Source: Brachionus koreanus
Taxonomy: Eukaryota > Rotifera > Eurotatoria > Ploima > Brachionidae
Reading direction: 5' to 3'
DNA length: 34,585 bases
Assembly (NCBI GenBank): GCA_016987375.1
Contig: PJRA01000216.1
Location: 560,440-595,024 of the forward strand
Position numbers and translations under genes: made by a program
Part shown: piece by piece, positions 20,191 through 31,600 of the stretch
Layout of the letters: the number at the start of each line of letters is the position of its first letter
Position numbering within the stretch: position 1 is the stretch's first letter
Notes under the pieces: model-generated
Told to the model about the DNA's origin: nothing
Databases searched by the model: none
What the model saw: only the letters and a program-made list of their open reading frames with translations

Positions 20191-20720
20191 TACGCAGTTC
20201 GATTGACAAATTTTTATATCATCCAAATTCATTTTAAGACTCTCTTGAATCTCTTGATTCCCAATTTCATCTTTTTCTTCAACTTCTTGTAAGGAACCTA
20301 AAAATGTTTCATCTGCCATGTAAACATCGCCAATCTTTTGGTTTGTAAAATCGAAATTGGCTTTGAATTTTAAGGAAATCAATACCCAAAATAGCAGGTT
20401 CTGACAATTTTATGAAAATAAATTCATGCTCACCTTCCCAATCCTTAAATCTCAGTCTTACTGTACCAACAGCTGTTTGACCGGTCTCTGAATTAATTGC
20501 TGATTTAATCGTAAGATTTAACCATTTTTCTTGCTTGCAGTTTCCAAAAATACATCAATTTTTTTTGACAAACTTTTTGGTAACGAATCCGGAGTGATGA
20601 AAGACGCGCTTGCACCTGAGTCGGCCAAAAATTTAAACCCAAATCGTTCGCCACCGAACTCAATATCAGACTCAATTCGAATTAATTTGTTAAGTGTGTT
20701 AGTGTTTGAGCTAAAATAAT
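20125..20720 (-). pseudogene. Ty3/gypsy aspartic protease and linker, broken
   Basis: A frame from about 20700 downward contains FLADSGASASFI, the D-S/T-G-A active-site motif of retropepsins. After a frameshift near 20535 the next frame contains GQTAVGTVRLRF and ILGIDFL, the second hallmark of the protease. An acidic 85-codon linker (20382-20125) leads into reverse transcriptase. Confidence 0.75.
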
Positions 20721-20929
20721 TTTGGCATTAGATCATATTCGCTTCTCTACTTACTTAGACTCAACATCAATTTCGGCATCGGTCACATATCCTTCTTTTC
20801 TCCCAAAACTATTTTGTCTCTGCTAGCTATTTCTTGCTTCGTTTTTACTCGCTAACTCGTTAATTGGTCGTTTGCTGTATTAAGAATTTCGCTTTCGCTC
20901 AAATTTATATTTTAAGTGTAATTAATTTC

Positions 20930-22590
20930 AACAAGTTTATTTTAGACATAAAATGATTTAGACATTAAAATTATACATTAAAGTTTCGTCAAAAATATTG
21001 AGTTAAATTAATTGATTAAATTAAAAATCAATCAATTAAGAGATATTTTTTTACATATTCTAATTTTTTCCCCTTATCATAAGACATAACACATTCAGTC
21101 AGGGGTTCTTCTATTTTCTCATATGACGTGAACTATTGAAATATTGAAACCAGTCGAAAGCTTGACATACCAATTTTCCATATTGGCTTGTTCAAGTTTC
21201 AAGCTATCAATCAAGCTTAGTTAAATGTGGATGTGATTTGATCGAGGATCGAAGACCATTATGCGAGCCTTCTAGATTATTGTTGGTACGTGGTAGACCA
21301 GCCTTTGTACGCTCAAAACAGTTCCAGTCAATGGTAAATCTAGGATGTGTACGGCTAGGAACTTTGGTTCGACGTCTTTCGCCAATATAATTTTCTTAAA
21401 AATAAGAAAATAAATTTTTAAGTTCATCTGGAGCACTTTATTGTATCAAAACAAAAGCGTCAATAACATCTTCACGAGGAACAAATGCTAAAGAAGCCAA
21501 AGAAGCCAATAAGCAATTCATAGTCCATTTTCTTGTATTTTTCGCCTTTGATTGTCTAAGATGGAAGAAACAACCATAAATCTCGATTGATGTAAAAGCT
21601 TTCTCAGCAGAATTGTGAATTGCAATTTCAAAATCACACGAGAGGCTCAGTGGGCTAATAAAAACTTTAGATTTTAAAAAATTGAAAAATTTCTGATAAG
21701 TATTTTGTTCTTTATTTGTGAATATTGAATTCTTGTGATTTTTTTTAATATGCAAACTAAAGAGTTGCTTAAATATCGACGGCACTGCATCAAAAGTACC
21801 ATCACATAGCCAAGTCTGTGCTCACTCAGTATTTGAAAATTTTTTTCAGTTGAAAAGATGATCATCCGATTTTTTCAATAAATAATATTCAATAATAATC
21901 GATAATTTTCAATAAAAATTTCATCATAAACAACAAACTGATCACCATTGATTGTTTTTTGAAAATTTTCTTGAAGCATGAAATTCAAATCAGTAGGTAT
22001 ATCAAAAATATCATCAGTGCGATCAAAAATAGGATCAGTGCGTGCTCTCGCGCAAATCAATCGAGCTGCATTATATGTAGGTAAATGCGCAGCCACTTGC
22101 TCACTCAAACATTTTTGACTTTCTAAAATAATTTTTCTAGGTTTATTTTTCTAGGCTGTGTTTCTGCCAATTTTCGCATCTGTGCGGTTATTTCTTTTAC
22201 TTTAGTTTTAATTTTCGGATTATGACCATGATTACGTAAAATTGTAATTGGCTTGTTGTAACCCAGAGTAAATACACTTCCAGGACTGTTTGGATAATCA
22301 GTATTATAGCAACGCCATGTAATTTTTTCTTTTTTTTATTTATAGCTTAATTTATATTCATAATTTAAATCATCAAATAATAAAAAGCTTTCGCTGCCTC
22401 CTTTTTTTTCTAGTTGATTTAATTAAATTAAGGTTTATTTTTTCAAATTGATTAACTTAACTTTCCATTTGCAAATTGAGTTTTTTTTTAAATCGTGAGT
22501 TTTTTTAGTCGAATTTTAATTTGTCGAAACATTATTTGTCTAAATTTATGATAATTTGTCTAATTATAATTTTCGAAAAAATAATTGTCC
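20930..22590 (-). mobile_element. MULE (Mutator-like) transposon nested in the Ty3 element
   Basis: Transposase remnants (21100-22330) are flanked by imperfect inverted repeats. The left end (about 20941-20995) reads TTTAGACATAAAATGATTTA and later GTTTCGTCAAA. The right end (about 22510-22564, minus strand) reads TTAGACAAATTATCATAAAT, ATTTAGACA and GTTTCGACAAA. The match has indels, so the exact ends and the expected 8-11 bp target duplication are not settled. Gag lies to its right and protease to its left in the same orientation. Confidence 0.65.
21100..22330 (-). pseudogene. MULE transposase (FLYWCH-type), frameshifted
   Basis: Frames in order on the minus strand: TWRCYNTD near 22320 and RNHGHNPKIKTKVKE near 22230, like the end of a FLYWCH zinc finger; SEQVAAHLPTYNAARLI (near 22090); RMIIFSTEKNFQILSEH (near 21850); CDGTFDAVPSIFKQLFSLH (about 21805-21745), holding the first catalytic D; LSCDFEIAIHNSAEKAF with GCFFHLRQS (about 21645-21550), holding the second D and the CxxH signature; and after a gap RTNNNLEGSHNGLRS (near 21270), holding the catalytic E region. 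This is the full MULE domain order. At least two frameshifts and a stop at 21438 show it is dead. The protein would have cut and pasted its own element. Confidence 0.85.
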
Positions 22591-22593
22591 AAA

Positions 22594-23083
22594 TTACTGA
22601 ACGGATACCCCATTTTTATCTGAAAGTAATTCTAAATAACTCTTTATGTGTTCAGGTACTACTGAAAGGAATCTAGATCTGAGCATTCTAGTTCTATTAT
22701 CCTCATCGAGCTTTGGTAATGCTTTATCAATCAACTTTTGGATATCATAACAAAAATCATTGATTTTTTGAGCTGGTTTTAGTTGCTTTGAATAAAAACG
22801 ATTGAGATAATACTCGGGTGATTTAACACAACCTATTTTCAAACACTCTAATATACTTTTATGTCATTTTTGTCTGCTTCCTCTATTTGACTAAACAATT
22901 TTTTTGCCTTGCCAACCAAACAAAGTTCAATTGCCGCAACTTGTTTACGATCGTCCCATCCGTAAATGTATAGTCATACTTAAATGCCGCCTCGAACTCA
23001 TCAAAACTACCACTCTCTCCATCATACACCAAGTTGTTACCCATGCCACGTCTCATTTTTATTTTATTTATTTTTTTCACCAA
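22594..23083 (-). pseudogene. Ty3/gypsy gag remnant
   Basis: The first frame (23083-22883) contains YDGESGSFDEFEAAFKYDY and TIVNKLRQLNFVW, the start of a retrotransposon gag domain. After frameshifts and stops around 22840-22890 the second frame (22842-22594) continues with YYLNRFYSKQLKPAQKINDF, CYDIQKLID and FLSVVPEHIKSYLELL. It ends where the MULE begins. No zinc-knuckle CCHC is seen on either side of the insertion. Confidence 0.75.
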
Positions 23084-23363
23084 AACTTTTTATCTCTAAG
23101 TTTAAGCCAACCAAAGCCAACAAAAACATTCAAAACTTTTTTTTTTCTATTCACTTCAGTCTCTAAAATTTTTTTTTCTTTTACACTTCAAATACAAAAT
23201 TGAATTGAACTTTCTTTCTTTCTCTCTCTCTTTCGATCTTCTCCACGCAGGCTAGCTTTTTTCTTCTTTTTTTTTCTTTCGACTTGGATTATCGAGTTGA
23301 ACAATTAGATCAGCTTTTCTTTTCTCCTCGTTTTTTCACTTAAGCTTAAAGCGTTTAAGCTTT

Positions 23364-23376
23364 CCCGCAATCACCA
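23364..23376 (-). other. Candidate primer-binding site of the Ty3 element
   Basis: Reads TGGTGATTGCGGG on the minus strand, one base after the LTR end. A PBS starting TGG pairs with a tRNA 3' CCA. The matching tRNA is not identified. Confidence 0.6.
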
Positions 23377-23377
23377 A

Positions 23378-23497
23378 TGTAAGATGGGGGTCTGCAGTGT
23401 GGGGTCCTAACTAGATTAAAACTGTTTAGTTTAAATATGTTTTATTGTTAATAATATAAAATCATAAAAGCGAGGTATATTTATACCATCGCTTACA
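23378..23497 (-). repeat. 5' LTR of the Ty3 element, 120 bp
   Basis: On the minus strand this starts TGTAAGCGATGG and ends CCCCCATCTTACA, so the termini TGTAAG/CTTACA are 6-bp inverted repeats ending in TG...CA. Near its start is TATAAATATA, a TATA-like box, and about 30 bp farther AATAAA. The LTR is unusually short for Ty3/gypsy. No second copy exists in the window. Confidence 0.65.
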
Positions 23498-23499
23498 AA

Positions 23500-24095
23500 A
23501 ATTGACTTTTAATCAAGAAATTCAAAATTCAATTTTGGAAACCGTGAGGCTTACTGGAATAGATAGAGTAGAGTTCGACTTTAGCAAAGCAAATTTTCAA
23601 TTTTTTGATTCCAAATTGATGGAAGTTTACGCCTTTTCGGGAAAAAACAAAATATACATCAACTATTTTCACATCAAAGAATAAATGAATACTATCAGGG
23701 AATCAAAATATCCAGATTTAATAGATGAGTTTACAAAATTTCAATTAACACGAATTTTTATAAGGGGCGCATTTCGTTTTTAGATCACAAGTTAATAATC
23801 TAAACGCAACATCACCTAAAATAGGAGACGATTATTCTCTGCAACCAAAATGTGCCACAAAAGAGCTTGGTCAATTGGCTGAAAAAAGATTTATTGATGG
23901 GAGAATAGGCTGGGCTAAGTCAGCTTTTTCAGACTCATTTAACTTAATTTATTGAAGATAATTTTTGAAAGTTTATTGAATGGAAAGGTTCAAAATTTCA
24001 ACAAAGAAAGAGCTGGAGTTGTCTCAAAAAAGAATAAGGGTGTATTTATGGAAGTAGATTGTGATATTGATAATATCATTCAAGTATTCGAATAA
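23500..24095 (+). pseudogene. Decayed gene of unknown family next to the LTR
   Basis: Plus-strand frames with balanced residue use run right up to the LTR edge. A 60-codon frame (23502-23684) has ILETVRLTGIDRVEFDFSK and MEVYAFSGKNKIYINYF. In the same frame after a TAA comes NTIRESKYPDLIDEFTKFQ (to about 23780). After a shift there is SPKIGDDYSLQPKCATKELG and GRIGWAKSAFSDSF (about 23810-23950). Last comes NFNKERAGVVSKKNKGVFME, ending at a TAA (about 24095). I do not recognise the family. It may be a host gene broken by the retrotransposon insertion, or part of another mobile element. Confidence 0.4.
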
Positions 24096-24317
24096 AAATA
24101 TAAACTAAAGTTAACTTTATTACAATAAAATATAAAATTTATTAAATAAAATTTATTTTTAATTGTTGGAAACACTTATAAATAATATTAACATACTATT
24201 TTTTAGTTATTAATTTTTTATTTTATCAATTTCTTTCATGTAAATATTTGTGTTGTTATCAATTTTTGAAATGGCTTGAGTTGTCTAATTTCATAGGACA
24301 ACTTAATGCATCTTGTT

Positions 24318-24475
24318 TAGTTGAGAGCGATAAATCCTCCAGTTTTTAAAAATTATCCTCACTGAGAAAATCGAGACCTTCTAATTTATAATTCAGGGCT
24401 TGAAAGACACTTCATTTAGCATTAGTGACGCGTTGTTTTCTGTCTTAATAAGCGATAGATTCTCCGGTTTTCGTT
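24318..24475 (+). repeat. Decayed tandem repeat, right side of element
   Basis: Contains AGCGATAAATCCTCCAG, TTTTTAAAAATTATCCTCACTG, then ATTCAGGGCTTGAAAGACAC, and about 121 bp after the first part a second start AGCGATAGATTCTCCGG. It is the same unit, order and orientation as 17811-17972. Confidence 0.65.
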
Positions 24476-24489
24476 TTTTAAAAGGTTGA

Positions 24490-25662
24490 ATATTTGATTT
24501 TGAGGATACCACTAACCCAGACCAATTTGAAGAAGAATGTCATGAGTTTTATGGCTCCAAAAGCCTTGAATGATATAAGAGAACAAGATTTAGCGAAAGA
24601 CTAAAGAGCATAACGGTTAATATTTTGAAGATCAGCTAACTATTGCTAAATCAAAAAAAGTTAAAAAAAAAAGCAAAATGTTTTGACTCACCCTTAAATA
24701 TTTCAAATTCCTTAGTAATAAATACATTAGATTACTGAAAATTAAAAGTTTTTTATTTCATCTTTTTCTTTTGTCAGCAGAGATTGAGATTTAACATAAT
24801 CATTTAACATTTTAATGCTTATATTTTTGGATTTCAATTACTTTTTAATGTACTTTAAGACAAATTATAGGCAAATTTATATTAACAATAATCAAATTTC
24901 AATTTAGTTTGATATTTTAAATAAAAATTTGCTTAATTAGTTAAAATCTTTACTTTTAGAGTTTATATATAATGAAGATAACAAAAGAAACGCTGAAAAA
25001 TTTGTTAATGAGTTATTGAAATACATCTAAAATAGACTTTTTATCAAATTATTTATAAATTATTTTTTTGAAAATAATAGCCAAATTTTAGCTTAAAATC
25101 TTAACTATCTAAAGAGGAGTCGACTAAAATAACAAGTCTTTTTAAAATCCAGTTATAAGAATTTCATTTCATGTTGACTTCTGCAACTTGCTCAAAATAA
25201 AAGATGAAATCTACAATTTCAAATGTTCGTAAATCTAATGTATTTATGATTTTTAAATATTATGTTATTTTTCCAAAAAAATTAAATTGAAAAGTTTAAA
25301 TTTTCATGTTCAAAATGTCTAAAATTGATATATAAATCAAAAAGTATGTCAAATATTAGCTTAATGATACACTCTAAAAATATTCAAAGTGTTTATGTTA
25401 TATTAAAATTTATTTATTTTTAATAAATATAATTTATATTTTTTGATAAATAATAGGGAAAAAGGAAAAATCTATAAATTATTAAAATAAATTCTGAGAA
25501 TTTGGTTGACGATTTGCTTTTTATTCCTGATTGACATAATTTATTAAGATAAGAAGTTTCTTCAAATTAGCAAAGTGATCGACTAGTATATAAAATATTT
25601 TTTGAATAACACGTTGAAGAATTATAAAAATACAATATTTCTAAATTTGAAATTAATCACAA
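24490..25662. other. Spacer upstream of the ARFGEF3-like gene
   Basis: Near 24497-24630 a plus-strand frame with one stop (FEDTTNPDQFEEECHEFYG, then YKRTRFSERLKS) looks like a short coding remnant of unknown origin. The rest is AT-rich with nothing recognisable; the promoter of the next gene should be here. Confidence 0.4.
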
Positions 25663-28600
25663 ATGGAATTGAACAAACTTAAAGAATTTTTAGTCGATTC
25701 CAAATCAACGGAATTCAGCTCAATTATTCAAGTTATAGACGAAATTGATATTGGTATTATTAATTTTTTTTAAAATTTAATTTTATTTTGGCATATTATT
25801 TTAACACATTCTAATTTTTAATATATTTTTTAAGAAGAATTTAAAAAATTCAAATAAGAATTTAATGTAAGATTAAAAAAAAAGAAGTTTTTATTAAATT
25901 ATTGATTAATGTCTACCCTTTCGGATTACTTTCTTTGACTAAAAATAATTTATTATTTAAATTTTATTTTATTTTTAGTTATTCAACAAGATGACTCAAA
26001 ATTCAATCTACATCGAATTCTAAGAGAGAAAATATTTATTCTTGTTCAGCTAATAGTTGAAACAAACAGTGAGTTATTGATCAAATTTATTCTAAATACG
26101 CTGAAAGTAATTTTGCAAAAAAGTTTAAAAAAAATTCAATTTCTTTTGATATTTGCATTAGGTTTATTTACTTGAAGAAGTAAAATGTGACCTGTGTCCT
26201 TTAAAGGAAAAGTGCCAATTTCTTCTAAATATTCTTCGCTATATTCAACAAGCTTGTTTCCAAAGCGAGCTCATTAAGTTGGAGATTTTCAAAGTAAAAT
26301 ATCAATTTAATAATCAAAAAAATATGATAAAAAAATTGTTTTCAAGTTTTTGATAAGTAATCATGAAACACTAGAGCCGTATCTTACTTCCAAAATATTT
26401 GATTGCCTTCTAAATGTAATTTAATGATGGTTAAACAAAAAAATTATTTTAAAAATTCAATTTTAGATTTCTATTGCGGAATTTGAATCTGAAAACGAGT
26501 TTTTGAAAAGTTCTTGCAAAGCATTGATAATTAAATACATTGCTGTTGTATGCAATCAAACAAAAGTAATTTTTTTTAAACAAATAAACTCATTAAGTTA
26601 ATATTTTATTTTAGAAAAAAATTAATTTCAAAGAAAGTTCAGATGAATATTTAAAACTTTTTGAGTCTTTTATAGTCAATAATTTTGAAATTTTGCTTGA
26701 AATTTTCAATCAAGAATTTAGGTAATACAAAAAATCAAATAAACTTTTTTTTAATAATTTTTTTCATTCAAGATCAGTTGAAATTAGAAATTTGATAGGG
26801 GAATGTTTAGAACAAATTCTGTGCAATTTAATTTCCGAAAGAAAATGTTTAGCTTCTATTCGAAATAGTGAATTATTTATTGAGTTTGCATGGTAGATTT
26901 TTTTTAAGCAAGAATTCTTGTTTTTGGACTAATTAAAATTTAGGAAGAAATTTTGTCCAGCTATTCTGTGTCAATTTGGCAACTGTAGCATCTCAAATAA
27001 ACCATTTGAAAATCAGGGTCTAAATTTAAAACAAATTTACACAATTTTAATTCAGCTAACAAGCCTAATTGGCGGAAACAAAATAATGATACCTGTATTT
27101 GAAGCTATTTACCAGCGAGTTCTCATGTTTTCACCCGATCAAGATAACCAACTTATTTTAAAGCTTTTCAAATCTGTAAATTTTAATTAAAATTACTAAT
27201 TTTTTTTCTAAATTTCTAATTTAGTACGTAACAAGAGACTTTGTAATCTCTTTGCTTGGTGCGAACGGGGCTGATTACTCCGGGCTTTCAATAAAAGATC
27301 TTTCGTTGATTAGTCTGTAGGCTATTTGAACTAAAACTTTTATTTTAAATTAAAAGTTTATTTTCAAAAGAATAATAGGCTTCTATCGTAATTGTTTTGA
27401 ACAATCAAATAAGCATCCCAATGATAAAGTTCTTAAATTTCTAAGCTTTGAATGCATTCATTCGTTCATCAAAATAGTTTATGAATTATATGAGGAAAGC
27501 TTGAGGGAGGAAATTTTTCACAAAAAAAATTTTACTCCTAATTTAAATTTAGACTGTTCTATTGATGACCAGAATGACTATTTAATCAATAATTTATCTG
27601 ACCAGTATGTCAAAGAAATCTTAGATTTTTCAGCAAAACTGACTGAAGAAAAATATTTTAATCTTGCTCAAGAGATAAAAAAATTCTGTGTTAATTTTAT
27701 CGAAAATGCAAATGGAAATTTTTTAAAAAAAAATTCTTTCAAATTTTTAATTGCCACATATATGAGCATCTATTTTATAGCCAATAGACCTAAATTTTTT
27801 CTTGGACCTTCTAATTTGATAGATAGAATTTTAATCTATGACGAGTGTGATTTTATTGAAGAGTCAGTTAATCAAATTGATTTGTTCAGAAAATGGTTGG
27901 AAAAAATTTTTTTCAAAATGACTCCCAATTCACTGATTATATCTACAGAAAATTTGAAACAAATCGATCTATTGATAAAGCAAACAGACTGTTGGGCCAA
28001 CATTGGCGAAGAGCAAAATTTAAATCAACCACGAGAAAAAAACCTAGATCTTGTCAAAAATATTCTAAAATGTTGCTGGACCTATTTAATTGATGTACTC
28101 ATGGATTTTCTAGAAAATTCAAACTTGAGCATCATTGAATCAGCACTATTCAATCAATCAATGGATGAGATTATTTCAGTAGACGCTTCAAACGACATTA
28201 CTTATTTGAGCTTCTCAATAAAATCAAATTTAGACTCTTTGTATTTATTAATAAGAATGCTAACCTCAATAGAATCAATGGATAAAGAACTTGAACAAAT
28301 ATTTTTTATCTTAATCGAGTCCAATTTTTACAAGAATTCTCTTCTAAAATATGTGGAAGAATTGAGTTTGAACAAAGTAATTAGTTTAGACTTTGTTCTT
28401 TTCACAACATCAGAATTACTTTGGGTTGATAAAAATTGTTCTTTGTCAAGAACAGCAAGCGCAGAGAAAATTTTATGGAAATACATGATAGAAAGTCTTT
28501 TATTTTGTCTTAGCTTACAGGCTAATTTGGAGTATAACGAAGCCTGTGTTTCCAAAAATTCCTACAAAGACAACTTTACCAAATATATTTTAGCCAAAAA

Positions 28601-31600
28601 ACAAAAATTATTTAGCTCTGTGTATTCAAATCTAAATGAAGTAAATGATTCATCGAATGTTAATCGAACAAAATCGCTCGATCTTAGTGACAAATGTCAA
28701 CTAAACGATCAAATAGTTCAAAGTATTTTTTATTTTTTGAAAAAGTCAAAGCTAAATATAAGCATAAAAATGGATAGATTAGAACTATTGGATTCTCTAG
28801 CTAATAAAGCATATGATTGTATTTTTAACACGCTTTTTATCAGACTATTTGAGAATGATGAATCTTATTTTGAACATGTTTGGAAGCTTTGTTTCAACAT
28901 GTGTCTGTTTAGCAAGCGTTTTTTGACCGAGGAACCGAACTTGCGCCTTCAATTAGAGTATTTTTCATTTAATTTTCTAATCATAGACAAATTAGAAGAC
29001 TTGCTAACAAGACTAATGGCAATGGGTGACTTGTTCATATTCTTTACAGACATTTGGCTGAATGTTTATTTGCCATTTTTTGATAAAATATTCTCAAAAT
29101 GTGGTATAATGCGCAATTTTTCCATTCAAAGTGACAAGACAAGCCAAAAATTTAAAAAACAAAATTCTTCTGAAACAAAATTTTGCTCTATTATTGATTT
29201 TTCTATTTTTAAAAAAATAATTTCAATGATACAAAATTTATTTGAAATTCATAATTCAACAGACATAGACTTTTTTCAGTACAAAAATAAGCGGGTTTCT
29301 TTAGGAAAAAATTTGATCACTACGCCATCGATGAGCCCTTCCACACCGACCTCAAGTCCCATTCCTATTAACCACGACTTCAATGAGCCCTTACATTTGT
29401 TACAAAAATTGGAAATGTACAAAAATGAGTTAAATAAACGATCCAAAGGTGATCTTGTGTCAAAAGTTTTCTATAACAACACTATTTCTTTGTTATCAGA
29501 GTCTAATGATAAAATTTACACAGAAATTTGTTCTATAGACCAAAAATACAACCTAAACAATATTTTGTTAATACCATACAAGCGGCTACTGGTGAAAAAA
29601 TGTCTACAGTCAAATTTTAAAGACACCATTTTGACATCAATATGTGAATTGGTCGAAAGAAACTCCTATAAACTAATAAACTGTTGGACTTTTCTCTTCT
29701 ATTGTCTTAGCAAAATTAATTTAGATGAACAAATAGAAACAAAAATTTCAAAAAATTTTAACTCGGATCAGTCGGATTCATCTGTGTATTCTTCAGAAGA
29801 TGAAAATGTGCAAAAATCATCAGAATCTCTATCAAGTAATTCGGAAAGGTGTTTCTCAAAAGCAAGCCTTATTTTGCCTTCAGTTTCCCTTAGATTCGAG
29901 TCCTATCGAATCAGGCTTAATTCTCTAAAAGAAGTTTTTAATGTTTTTCTAAACTTGGCTCAAGAATCAGAGTATATAATGTCTTATGGAGCTTTTGATT
30001 TTTTAAAATGTGTCAGCAATCATCTACAATACAAAACCTCAATTTCAAATGAGCTATCTGATAAAATAGTTGTTCACAAAACGCAAGAGAGCGGTTTGAA
30101 TGAACAAAATATCAGTTCTGATGAAGATAGCGAGGATTTATTTTTGTCTGCCAATGACTATACGATACAAGAGCGACACTATCATTTTACTTCGAATTTT
30201 GATCATTTGTCTGAACTGTCCAACGCTACCAATTCAAACACTCAAAATAAAGCTTTTATTAAGTGCATTGAGAAAATGTTTGACACTTTGATCGAATACA
30301 AACAAAATAGTGAAAATTCAAAATTTTCAATTCAAATAGAAAATTTTGAAATTTCAATTTTTGAAAAAATATCAGCTATTCATTTGAAAAATTTGAAAAA
30401 TTTTGTTACAAATAAGGATACAAATGATTTAATTAATTTTGAGCATCAAGATCAAATTGATAAACTTAATTTGAATTTTAAAAGTTTTTTTCAAAATGAC
30501 TCAAAAAATTATTCAAAAATTCTGGTGTATTTGTTCAAAAATTTGGCTACAAGAATTCTAATGGCTCATGATGAAATAAACTCAGTTCAAATTGTTCAGC
30601 TTATATTCGATTTAGCATCGAAATTAGGCCAAAAAAATGAGCTAGAAACACTTGGCTACGTGATATTAGATGTATTATTTGCAGAGATAGATTTTCAAAT
30701 AGATTTATGTGAGCTCAAAAGTGTAAAAATCAATTCAATTGAAACAAAATTCAATCCAAAACTTCTGGTCAATTCATTTTTCATATCAAATCTAGTGTCT
30801 AAAATGATCGAAAAAATAATTATTTTATGCACTAGCTTAATAAAGATGTCTAAATGGGACTCTTTTCAAAAGTTAATTATTTATTCAGTAACCAACCGAA
30901 CTTTTAATCTAATTTCTAAGTGCCTGATGAAAAAATCGTCCAATTTTGATTCTTTTCCAGAGGCTAATTACATTCATCATCTTAAGTATCTATATGAGGC
31001 ATGCTTTAATAGTGGCGATTCATATTTATCAACAATATGTCAAAACTCAATTAGACTTCTGCATGCAATCAGCCTCATTCCTTTTGAAAGTCTTTGTCTA
31101 GCTCAAAACAGCGAACAAAATTCAGATAATAAAGAATTTTTTAATATGGAAGTGCTGACACAAAAATGCAGGACAGCCTGGGAGCTGCACAATGTTAAAA
31201 AAGCATTTCAATATGCAAAGTATTTGCTCAATTCGGACACTCTAAAATTTAATCAAAGCTTTGATGAAAGAGAGAACAAAATTGAAGAGCCAGAAAATGA
31301 AGATGACACTTTGGTGAACACAAATGATGATAAGAATTTTTTTCGTGACTTTACTTTAAAATTCAGCACAAATAAATCATCGAACAAATCAAAAATATTT
31401 GAAAATTTGGACGATCTAAAGCAGATAAATTTGACGTGTTTTATCAATGTTTTTAAATTTCATTTTGATTTTTTAAATTTATTTCAATTTCTTTCACTAG
31501 AAGCTAACGAGTTTTTTCTTTACGAAGCTATTAAATGCCTGACTCTTACTTATTTAGCTAGCATTAGACTTGAGCAAAATTTGTCTCTAAAAATTTTACT

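Larger units (their letters stand above)
18519..23497 (-). mobile_element. Ty3/gypsy LTR retrotransposon, 3'-truncated, with a nested MULE
   Basis: On the minus strand the order is LTR (23497-23378), primer-binding site (23376-23364), gag (about 23083-22594), protease (about 20700-20370), reverse transcriptase (about 20190-19485), RNase H and the start of integrase (19475-18519). This is the Ty3/gypsy order. A MULE DNA transposon (about 20930-22590) splits gag from protease. Frameshifts, a stop, an active-site change and an internal deletion make the element inactive. The second LTR and most of integrase are missing, so target-site duplications cannot be tested. Confidence 0.85.

Noticed and set aside
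22904..23203. 99-codon plus-strand frame
   Set aside because: Antisense of gag and of the purine-rich leader of the Ty3 element.
28328..28555. Minus-strand frame inside the ARFGEF3-like gene
   Set aside because: Shadow of the long coding exon; no start context or conserved motif.
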